Under the pieces are notes generated by a model. The model saw only the letters and a list, made by a program, of their open reading frames with translations, searched no databases and was not told where the DNA came from. Position numbers and translations under genes: made by a program. Shown piece by piece: positions 25,682 to 34,254 of a stretch of DNA of 64,000 nucleotides (position 1 is the first letter of the stretch; each line of letters begins with the position of its first letter). The DNA comes from Croceibacterium_B sp035470785 (GTDB lineage Bacteria > Pseudomonadota > Alphaproteobacteria > Sphingomonadales > Sphingomonadaceae), in contig DATIQN010000009.1 in assembly GCA_035470785.1 (NCBI GenBank), forward strand, positions 1-64,000, given 5' to 3'.

Positions 25682-26689
25682 ATGACGCAAAAGGTCCCTG
25701 TCCTCGTTACTGGCGGCGCCGGTTATATCGGCAGCCATGCGGTGCTCGCACTGCTCGACGCCGGGTGGCCGGTGGCGGTGATCGACAACCTCGTGACGGG
25801 CTTTCGCTACGCGGTCCCCGAAGGCGTTCCGTTCTACCAGAGCCAAGTCGAGGATGCGGGACTGCTGGCGCGGATCTTCGCCGAACAGGGGACCCAGGCG
25901 ATCATGCATTTCGCCGGGTCGGTAGTGGTGCCCGAATCGGTCAAGGACCCGCTCAAGTATTATCGCAACAACACCGCCAACAGCCGCTCGCTGATCGAGG
26001 CTGCGGTCACGGCTGGGGTACCGCACTTTATCTTCAGCTCAACCGCGGCGACCTACGGCATTCCGGCTGTGCCTCAAGTGACCGAGGAAACGCCCCAAAG
26101 CCCGATCAATCCTTATGGCTGGTCGAAGCTGATGACCGAGCGGATGCTGATCGACACCGCCGTTGCCCATCCGCTCAACTACTGTGCGCTGCGCTATTTC
26201 AACGTCGCCGGTGCCGATCCGCAGGCGCGCAGCGGGCAATCGACCGCCGGTGCGACGCATCTCATCAAGGTCGCGGTGGAAGCGGCGCTCGGCAAGCGCA
26301 GCCACGTCAGCGTGTTCGGCACCGATTTCGATACTCCGGACGGTACCGGGGTGCGCGATTATATCCACGTCAGCGACCTGGCGACGGCGCACGTGCTCGC
26401 CCTCGAGGCGCTGATCGCCGAGCCTGCGCGCTCGCTGACGATGAACTGCGGCTACGGGCGTGGGTTCTCGGTGCTCGAGGTGCTCGATGCGGTCGACCGG
26501 GTGACCAACCTCACGATCGAGCGCCGCCTTGAAGGCCGCCGCGCGGGCGACCCGCCGTCGCTGATCTCGGACAACGCGCGCATCATGGCCACCTTGCCGT
26601 GGGTGCCGCAATTCGCTGATCTCGACACCATCGTCGGCCATGCCTTGCAGTGGGAGCGCAAGCTCGACGATATCCGCCCGCGCGCTTGA
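25682..26689 (+). CDS. galE: UDP-glucose 4-epimerase
   Basis: 335 aa, extended SDR fold. The NAD-binding GGAGYIGSH is at residues 11-19, with catalytic Ser in FSSTAATYG and the YxxxK pair in NPYGWSKLMTE. RDYIHVSDLA and GYGRGFSVLEVL are typical of GalE. It interconverts UDP-glucose and UDP-galactose for surface polysaccharides. The ATG at 25682 is the family start. Confidence 0.93.
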   Translation: MTQKVPVLVTGGAGYIGSHAVLALLDAGWPVAVIDNLVTGFRYAVPEGVPFYQSQVEDAGLLARIFAEQGTQAIMHFAGSVVVPESVKDPLKYYRNNTANSRSLIEAAVTAGVPHFIFSSTAATYGIPAVPQVTEETPQSPINPYGWSKLMTERMLIDTAVAHPLNYCALRYFNVAGADPQARSGQSTAGATHLIKVAVEAALGKRSHVSVFGTDFDTPDGTGVRDYIHVSDLATAHVLALEALIAEPARSLTMNCGYGRGFSVLEVLDAVDRVTNLTIERRLEGRRAGDPPSLISDNARIMATLPWVPQFADLDTIVGHALQWERKLDDIRPRA

Positions 26690-26729
26690 CTTCGCTTACG
26701 CTCGCCCGTAACGGCGCGGCTTGATTTTC

Positions 26730-26765
26730 CGGCATCGGGGGTTCCTCCGGTGCCGCAGTTTTTTT
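26730..26765 (+). terminator. Terminator-like hairpin with T-run just upstream of rpmJ
   Basis: CGGCATCGG and CCGGTGCCG pair (one G-T) around an 8-nt loop and are followed by CAG and seven Ts (26759-26765). It ends 12 nt before the rpmJ ATG. It may terminate galE transcription, or act as an attenuator in the rpmJ leader; the same layout occurs before rpmH. Confidence 0.7.
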
Positions 26766-26777
26766 GGAAGCCGTGCC

Positions 26778-26903
26778 ATGAAGATCGTCAACAGCCTCAA
26801 GTCGCTCAAGGGCCGCCACCGCGACAACCGCGTGATTCGCCGCCGCGGCCGGGTCTATGTGATCAACAAGACCAACCGCCGCTTCAAGGCGCGCCAGGGC
26901 TAA
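26778..26903 (+). CDS. rpmJ: 50S ribosomal protein L36
   Basis: 41 aa, MKIVNSLKSLKGRHRDNR, the zinc-free (C-minus) type of L36 lacking the four metal ligands. GGAAG lies 8 nt before the ATG. Highly basic and complete. It is preceded immediately by an intrinsic-terminator-like hairpin. Confidence 0.95.
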   Translation: MKIVNSLKSLKGRHRDNRVIRRRGRVYVINKTNRRFKARQG

Positions 26904-26975
26904 TGTCCGCCGCGCCGCGATTCGTTCGCGGCCGCGATGACCTGCAAGGCCACCGAGGTTTCGGGGGCCTTTTGC

Positions 26976-27590
26976 ATGGCTGACAGGCCGCAAGCGGTCG
27001 TCTTCGACATTGGCCGCGTCCTCTACCACTGGGACCTGCGCTACCTGTTCGAGAAGCTGATTCCCGACCGGGAAGAACTCGACTGGTTCCTGGCCAATGT
27101 CGTCACCGAGGAGTGGCATTTCCAGACCGATGCCGGCCGCCCGCTCGACGAGATGGTGGCCGAACTTAAGGCTCAGTTCCCGCGGCAGGCAGCGCTGATC
27201 GAAGCTTACCGGGACCGTTTCGAGGAATCGATCCCGCACGCCGTTCCCGGAACGCACGCAATCGTCCGCCAGCTGGCGGCCCGGGGCGTGCCGCTTTACG
27301 CGTTGACCAACTTCGGCGCGGAGTTCTGGGCGCGCTCGCGCCCCCAATGGCCGATCTTCGACTTGTTTGCCGAAGTTGTGGTCTCGGGCGACGAGCGGAT
27401 CGCCAAACCCGACCCGGCGATTTTCGCGATCGCCGAGCGGCGATTCGGTCACGCTCCGGGCGAGTTGTTCTTCACCGACGACAATCCAGCCAACGTCGCA
27501 GCCGCGCGTGGGCGCGGCTGGCATGCGCATATGTTCGAAGGTGCGGGCGGGCTGGAAGCCGAGCTCGTCAGCGTGGGGCTGCTCGGCTGA
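26976..27590 (+). CDS. HAD superfamily hydrolase (haloacid dehalogenase-like)
   Basis: 204 aa from ATG 26976 (an earlier ATG at 26937 would add 13 residues not expected in the family). HAD motif I is atypically VVFDIGRVL (one Asp, second position Gly), motif II is ALTNFG, the lysine is in RIAKPDPAIF and motif III FFTDDNPANV. The VFDIGxVL form also occurs in the YihX/HAD-IA phosphatases. Likely a small-molecule phosphatase. Confidence 0.88.
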   Translation: MADRPQAVVFDIGRVLYHWDLRYLFEKLIPDREELDWFLANVVTEEWHFQTDAGRPLDEMVAELKAQFPRQAALIEAYRDRFEESIPHAVPGTHAIVRQLAARGVPLYALTNFGAEFWARSRPQWPIFDLFAEVVVSGDERIAKPDPAIFAIAERRFGHAPGELFFTDDNPANVAAARGRGWHAHMFEGAGGLEAELVSVGLLG

Positions 27591-27887
27591 TCAGCCGTTG
27601 CAGCGCGCGAGGTCGTCGGCCTTCAGGGCCTCTCCGCCGTAGCTGAAGCTGACCACCGCCGATGTCCCTTCGGCGAGCCGCTTGCAAATAACTGCCGGGC
27701 GGCTGGTGCCCTTGCCGGCGAAGCATTGCGTCCCTTCGCACATCCACAGCACGCCGCCGGCGATGACCTGGCTGGTGGCGGCCGGCTGGGCAAGCTCGGC
27801 GCGGTAATAGGGCCCGCTATCGCGCGCGGCGACAGGGGCGACGGCGAGCGTGGCGACGAGCAGGACGGAGGTGAGGGGACGGAGCAT
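27591..27887 (-). CDS. CC_3452 family exported protein
   Basis: 98 aa. Signal peptide (MLRPLTSVLLVATLAVAPVAA), then YYRAELAQPA, VLWMCEGTQC, SRPAVICKRLA and the C-terminal DLARCNG. The four cysteines are placed for two disulfides. This matches the CC_3452 family of small alphaproteobacterial secreted proteins of unknown function. Start at 27887 chosen because the signal peptide begins there. Converges on the HAD gene. Confidence 0.82.
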   Translation of the reverse strand: MLRPLTSVLLVATLAVAPVAARDSGPYYRAELAQPAATSQVIAGGVLWMCEGTQCFAGKGTSRPAVICKRLAEGTSAVVSFSYGGEALKADDLARCNG

Positions 27888-27928
27888 GAGCCAAAGTCCT
27901 TCTGCGGCCAATCGGGCGGTTGAATATA

Positions 27929-27972
27929 AGTTGCGATTCGCCACCTAATAGAATGCGTTGCAGGTCGCAACT
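27929..27972. promoter_or_regulatory. Candidate operator in the hxlR divergent region
   Basis: AGTTGCGA (27929-27936) and TCGCAACT (27965-27972) are a perfect 8-bp inverted pair; nested in it is GTTGC-AGGTC-GCAAC (27957-27971). It lies between the CC_3452 gene and the HxlR-type regulator gene, where autoregulation is common. Confidence 0.45.
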
Positions 27973-28029
27973 CGAAACTGGATTTGTTTGCCGGTTGTCC
28001 CCGATGTGCGATAATCGAAGCTGGAGAGG

Positions 28030-28497
28030 ATGCCGATGGGCCGCTTGCACGAGGATATGCGCGAGATCGCCGAGTGTGGGCTGCCGAGCGCGCTCGAGGT
28101 GATGGGCGAGCGCTGGTCGTTCATGATCCTGCGTGCCTGCTTCAACGGTATTCGCCATTTCGAGGACTTCCAGGGCCAGCTCGGCATCGCCCGCAACATC
28201 CTCTCGAACCGCCTTCATCGTCTGGTCGAAAACGGCATCCTCAGGCGCGAGCCGATGCCGGACGACCGCCGGAGGGTCGAGTATCGCCTGACCGAAAAAG
28301 GTATCGACCTGCTGCCCACGCTCGTCGCGCTGAGGCAGTGGGGCGAGAAATACAGCGCGCGCGCGCCGTCGAGCCTGACGATCGTCGACGCGCGCGACCG
28401 CAAGCCGATCGCGCCCATTCGCCTGCACGCAGCTGACGGCCGCCCCTTGCGCTATGAAGAGCTCGACTGGGAAGAATCGGACAAGGACGAGAAATGA
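28030..28497 (+). CDS. HxlR family transcriptional regulator
   Basis: 155 aa winged helix protein: CGLPSALEVMGERWSFMILRACFNGIRHFEDFQ, IARNILSNRLHRLVENGIL, then the wing RRRVEYRLTEKG. HxlR regulators often sense reactive carbonyls or electrophiles through a conserved N-terminal Cys (here Cys19). A C-terminal extension of about 40 residues contains VDARDRKPIAPIRL. The stop overlaps the ATG of the GFA gene (ATGA), suggesting joint control. Confidence 0.9.
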   Translation: MPMGRLHEDMREIAECGLPSALEVMGERWSFMILRACFNGIRHFEDFQGQLGIARNILSNRLHRLVENGILRREPMPDDRRRVEYRLTEKGIDLLPTLVALRQWGEKYSARAPSSLTIVDARDRKPIAPIRLHAADGRPLRYEELDWEESDKDEK

Positions 28498-28916
28498 GCC
28501 ACAGCGGACGATGCAATTGCGGCGCGGTCACAGCAACGATGGCCGGCGAACCGTTAGCCGTACGCATCTGCTGGTGCCGCCAGTGCCAGAAGGCCGCCGC
28601 CGGAGGACCGACGCATAACGCGATGTTCAAGACTGACGACGTGTCGCTGTCTGGAGACGTGCGTGCCTGGAGCTATCTGGCGCCGAGCGGCAACACGCTG
28701 ACGATGCACAACTGCGCGACCTGCTCGACGCCGGTCTACGCGCAAAGCTCCGCCCGCCCGCAGTTCATGACTTTCCGGCTGGGGTTGCTCGACGAGCCGC
28801 ACGGTCTCGCGCCAAGCGTGGCGATCTGGACCGAGGAAATGCCCGCCTGGGCCACGCTCGATCCGGAAATGGAAAGCTGGCCGCAGCAGCCTCCGCCGCC
28901 ACCGCAAGCGAACTGA
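28494..28916 (+). CDS. GFA/CENP-V family protein
   Basis: 140 aa. Zinc-binding cysteines in the GFA pattern: SHSGRCNCGAV, ICWCRQCQ and NCATCSTPVY. The family includes the glutathione-dependent formaldehyde-activating enzyme, though most members act on unknown substrates. Coupled to the HxlR-type regulator by a 4-nt overlap; that fits an electrophile-stress role (inference). Confidence 0.88.
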   Translation: MSHSGRCNCGAVTATMAGEPLAVRICWCRQCQKAAAGGPTHNAMFKTDDVSLSGDVRAWSYLAPSGNTLTMHNCATCSTPVYAQSSARPQFMTFRLGLLDEPHGLAPSVAIWTEEMPAWATLDPEMESWPQQPPPPPQAN

Positions 28917-28919
28917 GCT

Positions 28920-29162
28920 TCAGTCCTTCTTGTCGGCGACGCTCTGTTCGGTATCGATAGTCACCTTGCTAGGCGGGGCGATCTCGGGACGCTGCGAGGC
29001 GAGCTTGCGCTCACGCTCCTCATCGTCGTCCTTCATCCCCTTCTTGAACTCGCGCACACCCTTGCCGAAGTCGCCCATCGTCTCGGACAGCTTGCCGCGC
29101 CCGAATAGCACCAGCACGACCAGCGCGAGAATAATCAAATGCAGCGGCGACAAACCAAACAT
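28920..29162 (-). CDS. tatA: Sec-independent protein translocase TatA
   Basis: 80 aa. One N-terminal helix (MFGLSPLHLIILALVVLVLFG), the FGRGKL turn, then an amphipathic helix (MGDFGKGVREFKKGM) and an acidic/basic tail. TatA forms the pore for folded twin-arginine substrates. Start 29162 fits the family exactly. tatB and tatC are not adjacent here; what follows is the 3' end of the comM remnant on the same strand further upstream. Confidence 0.92.
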   Translation of the reverse strand: MFGLSPLHLIILALVVLVLFGRGKLSETMGDFGKGVREFKKGMKDDDEERERKLASQRPEIAPPSKVTIDTEQSVADKKD

Positions 29163-29223
29163 GATCCGAAAACTCCTGTAAGCGCCCGGGCCATAGCATC
29201 GCCACGGCCAGCGCGAAAGACGC

Positions 29224-30667
29224 CTAGGCCCGCGGCGGTTGCCTGCGATAGCTGAGCGCTTCGGCGACGTGGATGCGGCCGACCTGCTCGGATCCCGCAA
29301 GGTCCGCAATCGTGCGCGCGACCCGGAGCATGCGGGTATAGCCGCGGGCGGGAAGGCGCATGGCTTCGGCGGCTTGCATCAGTAGCTTGCGGCCGGGCTC
29401 ATCGGGTGAGGCGAATTTCTCCAGCACATCGCCGTCGAGCTCGGCGTTGGTGCGGGCCATGGTCTCGGCAGCGCGGGCGGTCTGGATCGCGCGGGCCGCG
29501 GCGACGAGGGCGACGACTTCGGCGCCGCCCTCGACCTGCGGCTGCAGCGCTAGGTCGCTCGCGCTGACCGGGTCGACTTCGACATGCAGGTCGATTCGGT
29601 CGAGCAGCGGGGCCACTGACCTTGCTCTGGTAATCTGTGGCGCAGCGCGGCGCGCTGCTGCAGGCGAGCGCGGCATCGCCGAGATGGCCGCAGCGGCACG
29701 GATTCATCGCTGCGACCAGCTGCACCCGTGCGGGATAAGTCACATGCGCGTTGGCGCGCGCGGCGATCGAGGCCGAATGGTGCGGGTCTCGGAACGGGCG
29801 GCGGCTGATTCGCCCGCCCTCAAGCATGCCCGCGACCGATTGCACCATCGAGGCTTCGAGCGCCTCGCCCGGCGTCATGTCGGGTAGGATCCCGGGCAGG
29901 CAGCTTGCCAGCAGCGACTTGCCGGCGCCCGGCGGGCCGATCATCAGCACGTCGTGGCTGCCGATATGGGCGACTGTCTGCTTTCGAGCCTTAGCAGACA
30001 GTCCGTCCGACGGGGTCTTTACGTCACAACAGGAAGAGGTTGTGGCCGCCCGACGCGGTAATCTCGAGCGCGCGCTTGGCGGTTTCCTGGCCCTTGACCA
30101 TCTTGAGGTCGGGCCCCGGTCCGGGCGGCTCGGCTTCGCCGGGCCTCGGCTCGGGCAGCGTCTGTACGCCCTTGAGGTGATTGAGAAGGCTGACGAGGTC
30201 GGGCGCGGCGCAGACCGCGATGCCGCTGGCCCAGCGCACCTCAGCGCCCTGCGCAGCGGGACAGATCAGCCCCTTGTCGGCGACGCGCGCATGGAGTGCT
30301 GCCAGCGGAACTCCCGGCGACGGGTCAATGCGCCCGTCGAGCGCCAGCTCACCGACCGCGATCCAGTCGGCCAGTTGTTCGGCGTCGGTGACGCCCGTCG
30401 CCGCAAGCAGCGCCAGCGCGATCAGCAGGTCGTAGTGGCTGCCTTCCTTCCTTCGGCAGGTAGGCGGGCGACAGGTTGATCGTGATCCGCTTGGGCGGCA
30501 GCGCCAGCGGCTAGTGCCGCGTGGACCCGCTCGCGGCTTTCGCCGACCGCCTTGTCGGGCAGCCCTACGACATTGAATTTCGGCAAGCCCGGAGCGATCT
30601 GGCATTGCACCTCGACTGCGCGCGCCTCCAGCACGAGATAGGCGACCGTCGATACCAGTGCGACCAG
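29224..30667 (-). pseudogene. comM: Decayed comM/yifB (Mg-chelatase-like AAA ATPase)
   Basis: ComM is normally about 500 aa. All parts can be found, but in broken frames. N-terminal VALVSTVAYL...GLPDKAVGESRERVHAALAA lacks a start codon and then shifts frame before LALPPKRITINLSP. A 4-base duplication (GGAA, near 30452) shifts again into SHYDLLIALALLAATG. After ASGGHNLFLL comes a stop and a roughly 65-nt insertion with a hairpin. MIGPPGAGKSLLA then resumes, but about 50 residues including Walker B are deleted between HHSAS and ARANAHVTYP. A further frameshift near 29615 precedes APLLDRIDLHVEV and the C terminus YRRQPPRA. ComM promotes branch migration in natural transformation. Confidence 0.9.
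29972..30003. repeat. Inserted palindromic repeat inside comM
   Basis: GACTGTCTGCT and AGCAGACAGTC form a perfect 11-bp inverted repeat around a 10-nt loop. It lies in the segment that separates GGHNLFLL from GSHDVLMIGPPG, where intact comM genes have no extra sequence. Its arms resemble the repeat at 12544-12571. Confidence 0.6.
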
Positions 30668-31014
30668 GTGATTCCCCTGAACTGGGGCGACGATAGCGGG
30701 CGCCAACCCATTGTCGAGACTGGACAAGTTCGTTTCCGGGACTTTCGGATCGACAATGGTGAATCTGGCGGCAACCGGATTCTTTCATTCCGCGTAATCC
30801 CTCGCAGGGCAGCTTTGCCGCACAACGCCGCCGACTTTGCGCTCGAATACCGCAAAGCGCGCGGCGGCCTCGCCGCGAGCGTACTGAACGGGGGCTCGGT
30901 ACGCTCGGGCGAGGTGAACCGCTTGACTTGGCGGGCCTGCTCAACTAACCGCGCGCCCATCGGGAGGCCGCCCACTTCGGCGGCCGTTTTTATTGAATTC
31001 GAGGACGTACCGCC
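30668..31014. other. Gap between comM remnant and rpmH
   Basis: 347 bases with no gene I can support. It holds a 9-bp inverted repeat, CGAGCGTAC (30876-30884) and GTACGCTCG (30899-30907), and the hairpin plus T-run at 30966-30991. The open frame on the plus strand through it has no recognisable protein pattern. The rpmH promoter must be here. Confidence 0.5.
30966..30991 (+). terminator. Terminator-like hairpin with T-run upstream of rpmH
   Basis: GGCCGCC-CACTTC-GGCGGCC then G and five Ts. It ends 23 nt before the rpmH ATG. No plus-strand gene precedes it nearby, so a leader attenuator is at least as likely as a terminator. Confidence 0.7.
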
Positions 31015-31149
31015 ATGAAGCGCACTTTCCAGCCGTCGAACCTCGTGCGGGCACGCCGCCACGGCTTCCGCGCACGCAAGGCGACCGTCGGCGGCCGCAA
31101 CATCCTGCGCGCCCGTCGCGCCCGCGGCCGAAAGAAGCTCAGCGCCTGA
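31015..31149 (+). CDS. rpmH: 50S ribosomal protein L34
   Basis: 44 aa, MKRTFQPSNLVRARRHGF, the invariant L34 start, ending RGRKKLSA. GAGG lies 9 nt upstream. First gene of the conserved rpmH-rnpA-yidD-yidC-yihA block. Confidence 0.97.
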   Translation: MKRTFQPSNLVRARRHGFRARKATVGGRNILRARRARGRKKLSA

Positions 31150-31223
31150 TCTAAGCGCTTCGTAGAGAGCAGACGCGCGGCCGACTGGCCGCGGACCGAA
31201 TCAGTGCCTACATCGGCGTCGCA

Positions 31224-31589
31224 ATGAGCGACCCCATTTCAGTCTTGCGCAAGCGCAGCGAATTCCTGGCGGCCAACAGGGGTCTGAGGAACGCGCGCGC
31301 GGGATTCGTATTGTTGACCCTCGCCAACGCCGGGGCGGGGAAGCGATTCGGTGTCACCGTCACCAAGAAGATCGGCAACGCCGTCGTGCGTAACCGGATG
31401 AAGCGGCGCTTCCGCGAGCTGTTGCGCGCGGCGCTGCCCGAAGAAGGCCTGCCCGATACCGATCACGTGCTGATCGGGCGCGAGGGCGGGGTCGAGCGCG
31501 ACTTCGCGACAATGCGCGAAGAGCTGTCCGTCGCTCTCACGCGAGCGCGTGAAGGCAAGGGCGATCCGCAGCGCAGGCGGCGCCGGTGA
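31224..31589 (+). CDS. rnpA: Ribonuclease P protein component
   Basis: 121 aa. The RNR motif is visible in KKIGNAVVRNRMKRRFREL (about 48-67), which binds the RNA subunit that matures tRNA 5' ends. The start follows 74 nt after rpmH. Its stop overlaps the GTG of yidD. The C terminus is a basic tail (QRRRRR). Confidence 0.95.
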   Translation: MSDPISVLRKRSEFLAANRGLRNARAGFVLLTLANAGAGKRFGVTVTKKIGNAVVRNRMKRRFRELLRAALPEEGLPDTDHVLIGREGGVERDFATMREELSVALTRAREGKGDPQRRRRR

Positions 31590-31795
31590 AGCAGGTCCTG
31601 ATTCTCCTCGCGCGCGGCTGGCAAATCGGCCCTTCGCGCATCCTGCCGCCGTCGTGCCGCTACCAGCCTTCGTGCAGCGAGTACGCTATCGAAGCGCTCG
31701 GCAAGCACGGCGCGATGAAGGGTGGATGGATGACGGTGAAGCGGCTAATGCGCTGCCACCCCTGGGGGGGACATGGCTATGACCCGGTGCCCTGA
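31586..31795 (+). CDS. yidD: Membrane protein insertion efficiency factor YidD
   Basis: 69 aa from a GTG overlapping the rnpA stop. Contains the family core CRYQPSCSEYAIEALGKHG and RCHPWGGHGYDPVP. An amphipathic peripheral membrane protein that assists YidC-dependent insertion. Located, as usual, between rnpA and yidC. Confidence 0.94.
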   Translation: MKQVLILLARGWQIGPSRILPPSCRYQPSCSEYAIEALGKHGAMKGGWMTVKRLMRCHPWGGHGYDPVP

Positions 31796-31825
31796 TGCGC
31801 CACACTCGACGATTTAGGGATACGC

Positions 31826-33619
31826 GTGGACAATAACCGTAACCTCATCCTTGCCGCGGCGCTGAGTATCGCGCTGTTCTTCGGCTGGCAGATCGCGATG
31901 ACCTGGCTCTATCCGGAGCCCAAGCATCCGGTCGCGCCGGTTGCCGCGCAGCCGACCGCCGGAGTCCCGGCCGAGCAGGCGCAGGGCACCGCGCCGCCGC
32001 CCAAGCTGCGCCCGACCCGCGAAGGCGGCTTGCAGGACGCCCAGGACATCGCGGTCGAGCAGAAGGACCTGTCGGCCGATCTCGCCGCGCCCGGCCGCGT
32101 AAGGATCGACGCCCCGGCCGTGCTCGGCTCGATCAATCCGGTCGGCGCGCGAATCGACGATGTCGAGCTCAAGAGCCACCGCCAGACGGTCGACAAGAAT
32201 TCGCCGCCCGAGCGGCTGTTCTCGCCGGACGGAACGCCCGCGCAGCAGTTCGCGCAATTCGGCTGGGTCGGCCAGGGCGTCAAGGTGCCCGACGCCAAGA
32301 CCGTGTGGCAGGCCAGCGGGGGCCCGCTCGCGCCGAACAAACCGGTCACGCTCACCTGGGACAACGGGCAGGGTCAGCAGTTCACCATCCGCTTCACGAT
32401 CGACAATCGCTACATGATCACCGCCGCGCAAACCGTGGCGAACACCTCGGCCGCGCCGGTGATCGCGCAGCCCTATGCGTTCATCAACCGCACCAACCGC
32501 ACCGCCAGCCAGGACACCTGGACGGTGCATTCGGGTCCGATCGGCGCGTTCGGCGGCGCGGTGAATTTCTCGAACAACTACAGCGATGTCGCCAAGGCCG
32601 GCGAAGTCACGCCCGAAGGGGCGGCGAACTGGATCGGCTTTACCGACATCTACTGGCTTTCGGCCCTCGTCCCGGAGGCCGGGGCGGCGACCAAGGCGGC
32701 GTTCCGTGCGGTCGACCCGGAGCACTACCGTGCCGACGTGCTCTATGATCCCCTCACCATACCGAGTGGCAAGGCGCTCACCCGCACCACCCGGCTGTTC
32801 GCCGGCGCCAAGGAAAGCGACGTGCTCGACTCCTACGAGGACGCGGGCGTCGCCAAGTTCGGTCTGGCGATCGACTGGGGCTGGTTCCGCTGGTTCGAGG
32901 TGCCGATCTTCTGGTTGCTCAAACACCTCTATGCGCTGGTCGGCAACTTCGGCCTGGCGATCATGCTGCTCACGGTGATCATTCGCGGGCTGATGTTCCC
33001 GGTGGCGCAGAAGCAGTTCGCTTCCATGGCCCAGATGCGCGCGATCCAGCCGAAGATGAAGGCGCTGCAGGAACGCTACAAGGACAATAAGGAACAGCTC
33101 CAGCAGGAGATGGCCAAGCTCTACCGCGAGGAGAAGATCAATCCGCTCGCCGGCTGCCTGCCGATCTTCCTGCAGATCCCGGTATTCTTCGCGCTCTACA
33201 AGACGCTGCTGCTGTCGATCGAGATGCGCCACAAGCCGTTCGTGCTGTGGATCAAGGACTTGTCGGCGCCCGATCCGGCGCACATCCTCAACTTGTTCGG
33301 GCTGCTCCATTTCGCCCCGCCGAGCTTCCTCGGCATCGGCGTGCTGGCGGTGATCCTGGGCATCACCATGTGGCTCACCTTCCGCCTCAATCCGGCGCAG
33401 ATGGACCCGACCCAGCAGCAGATCTTCTCGCTGATGCCGTGGGTGATGATGTTCGTGATGGCGCCGTTCGCGGCGGGTCTGCTGCTGTACTGGATCACCT
33501 CCAACCTCCTGTCGGTCGCGCAGCAGCAGTATCTCTATTCGAAGCATCCGCAGCTGCGCGCGCAAACCGATAAGGACAAGACCGACCAGGCCCGCGCCGC
33601 CGCGCGCGACAAGAAGTGA
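31826..33619 (+). CDS. yidC: Membrane protein insertase YidC
   Basis: 597 aa from a GTG start. First membrane helix (NLILAAALSIALFFGWQI), a large periplasmic beta domain (about 60-370), then the conserved insertase helices (GLAIMLLTVIIRGLMFPVAQ, LPIFLQIPVFFALYKTLL, and two more). The hydrophilic groove arginine lies in IIRGLMFP. It inserts membrane proteins alone or with SecYEG. The C-terminal tail is highly charged (TDKDKTDQARAAARDKK). The stop overlaps the GTG of yihA. Confidence 0.96.
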   Translation: MDNNRNLILAAALSIALFFGWQIAMTWLYPEPKHPVAPVAAQPTAGVPAEQAQGTAPPPKLRPTREGGLQDAQDIAVEQKDLSADLAAPGRVRIDAPAVLGSINPVGARIDDVELKSHRQTVDKNSPPERLFSPDGTPAQQFAQFGWVGQGVKVPDAKTVWQASGGPLAPNKPVTLTWDNGQGQQFTIRFTIDNRYMITAAQTVANTSAAPVIAQPYAFINRTNRTASQDTWTVHSGPIGAFGGAVNFSNNYSDVAKAGEVTPEGAANWIGFTDIYWLSALVPEAGAATKAAFRAVDPEHYRADVLYDPLTIPSGKALTRTTRLFAGAKESDVLDSYEDAGVAKFGLAIDWGWFRWFEVPIFWLLKHLYALVGNFGLAIMLLTVIIRGLMFPVAQKQFASMAQMRAIQPKMKALQERYKDNKEQLQQEMAKLYREEKINPLAGCLPIFLQIPVFFALYKTLLLSIEMRHKPFVLWIKDLSAPDPAHILNLFGLLHFAPPSFLGIGVLAVILGITMWLTFRLNPAQMDPTQQQIFSLMPWVMMFVMAPFAAGLLLYWITSNLLSVAQQQYLYSKHPQLRAQTDKDKTDQARAAARDKK

Positions 33620-34254
33620 GCGACACCGAAGCTCTGGCCAAGGAAGCCGGACGGCTCTTTTCGGGCCGCGTGGAATTCCTGCTCTCCGCGCCGCAGCTGC
33701 AGCACCTGCCCGAGCCGACCGTGCCCGAGATCGCCTTCTGCGGGCGCTCGAACGTCGGCAAGAGCTCGCTGCTCAACGCGCTCACGGGGCGCAAGGCGAT
33801 CGCACGCACCTCGGTCACGCCCGGGCGGACGCAGGAACTCAACTTCTTCGAGGTCGGTGAGCCCACCCAGTTCCGCCTGGTCGACATGCCGGGTTACGGT
33901 TTCGCCAAGGCGCCGATCAAGGTGGTCGAGAAGTGGAAGCAGCTCGTCCGCACCTACCTGCGCGGACGCGCGGTCCTCAAGCGCACGCTGGTGCTGGTCG
34001 ACGCGCGCCACGGGCCCAAGCAAGTCGATATCGACATGATGAAGATGCTCGACGAAGCGGCGGCCGGTTATCGTGTGGTGCTGACCAAGGCCGACAAGAT
34101 CAAGGCGAGCGAGCTCGCCGCGGTGGTCGCCGCGACCGAAGCCGAGGCGCGCAAGCACCCAGCGGCCTTCCCCGTGGTGCATGTCACGAGCGCCGAGAAA
34201 GGCATGGGGATGGAAGAGCTGCGGGCAGCCGTCTTGGCGGACGTCAGGACCTAG
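33616..34254 (+). CDS. yihA: Ribosome biogenesis GTPase YihA/YsxC
   Basis: 212 aa from GTG overlapping the yidC stop (GTGA). G1 is GRSNVGKSSL, G3 DMPGYG, G4 TKADK, with the TPGRTQ G2 motif between. This essential GTPase (also called EngB or YsxC) helps assemble the large ribosomal subunit. Converges with a 4-nt overlap on the next minus-strand gene. Confidence 0.95.
   Translation: MSDTEALAKEAGRLFSGRVEFLLSAPQLQHLPEPTVPEIAFCGRSNVGKSSLLNALTGRKAIARTSVTPGRTQELNFFEVGEPTQFRLVDMPGYGFAKAPIKVVEKWKQLVRTYLRGRAVLKRTLVLVDARHGPKQVDIDMMKMLDEAAAGYRVVLTKADKIKASELAAVVAATEAEARKHPAAFPVVHVTSAEKGMGMEELRAAVLADVRT

Noticed and set aside
31814..33565. 583-codon open frame opposite yidC
   Set aside because: Shadow of yidC; composition is His/Arg/Asp-rich without motifs.
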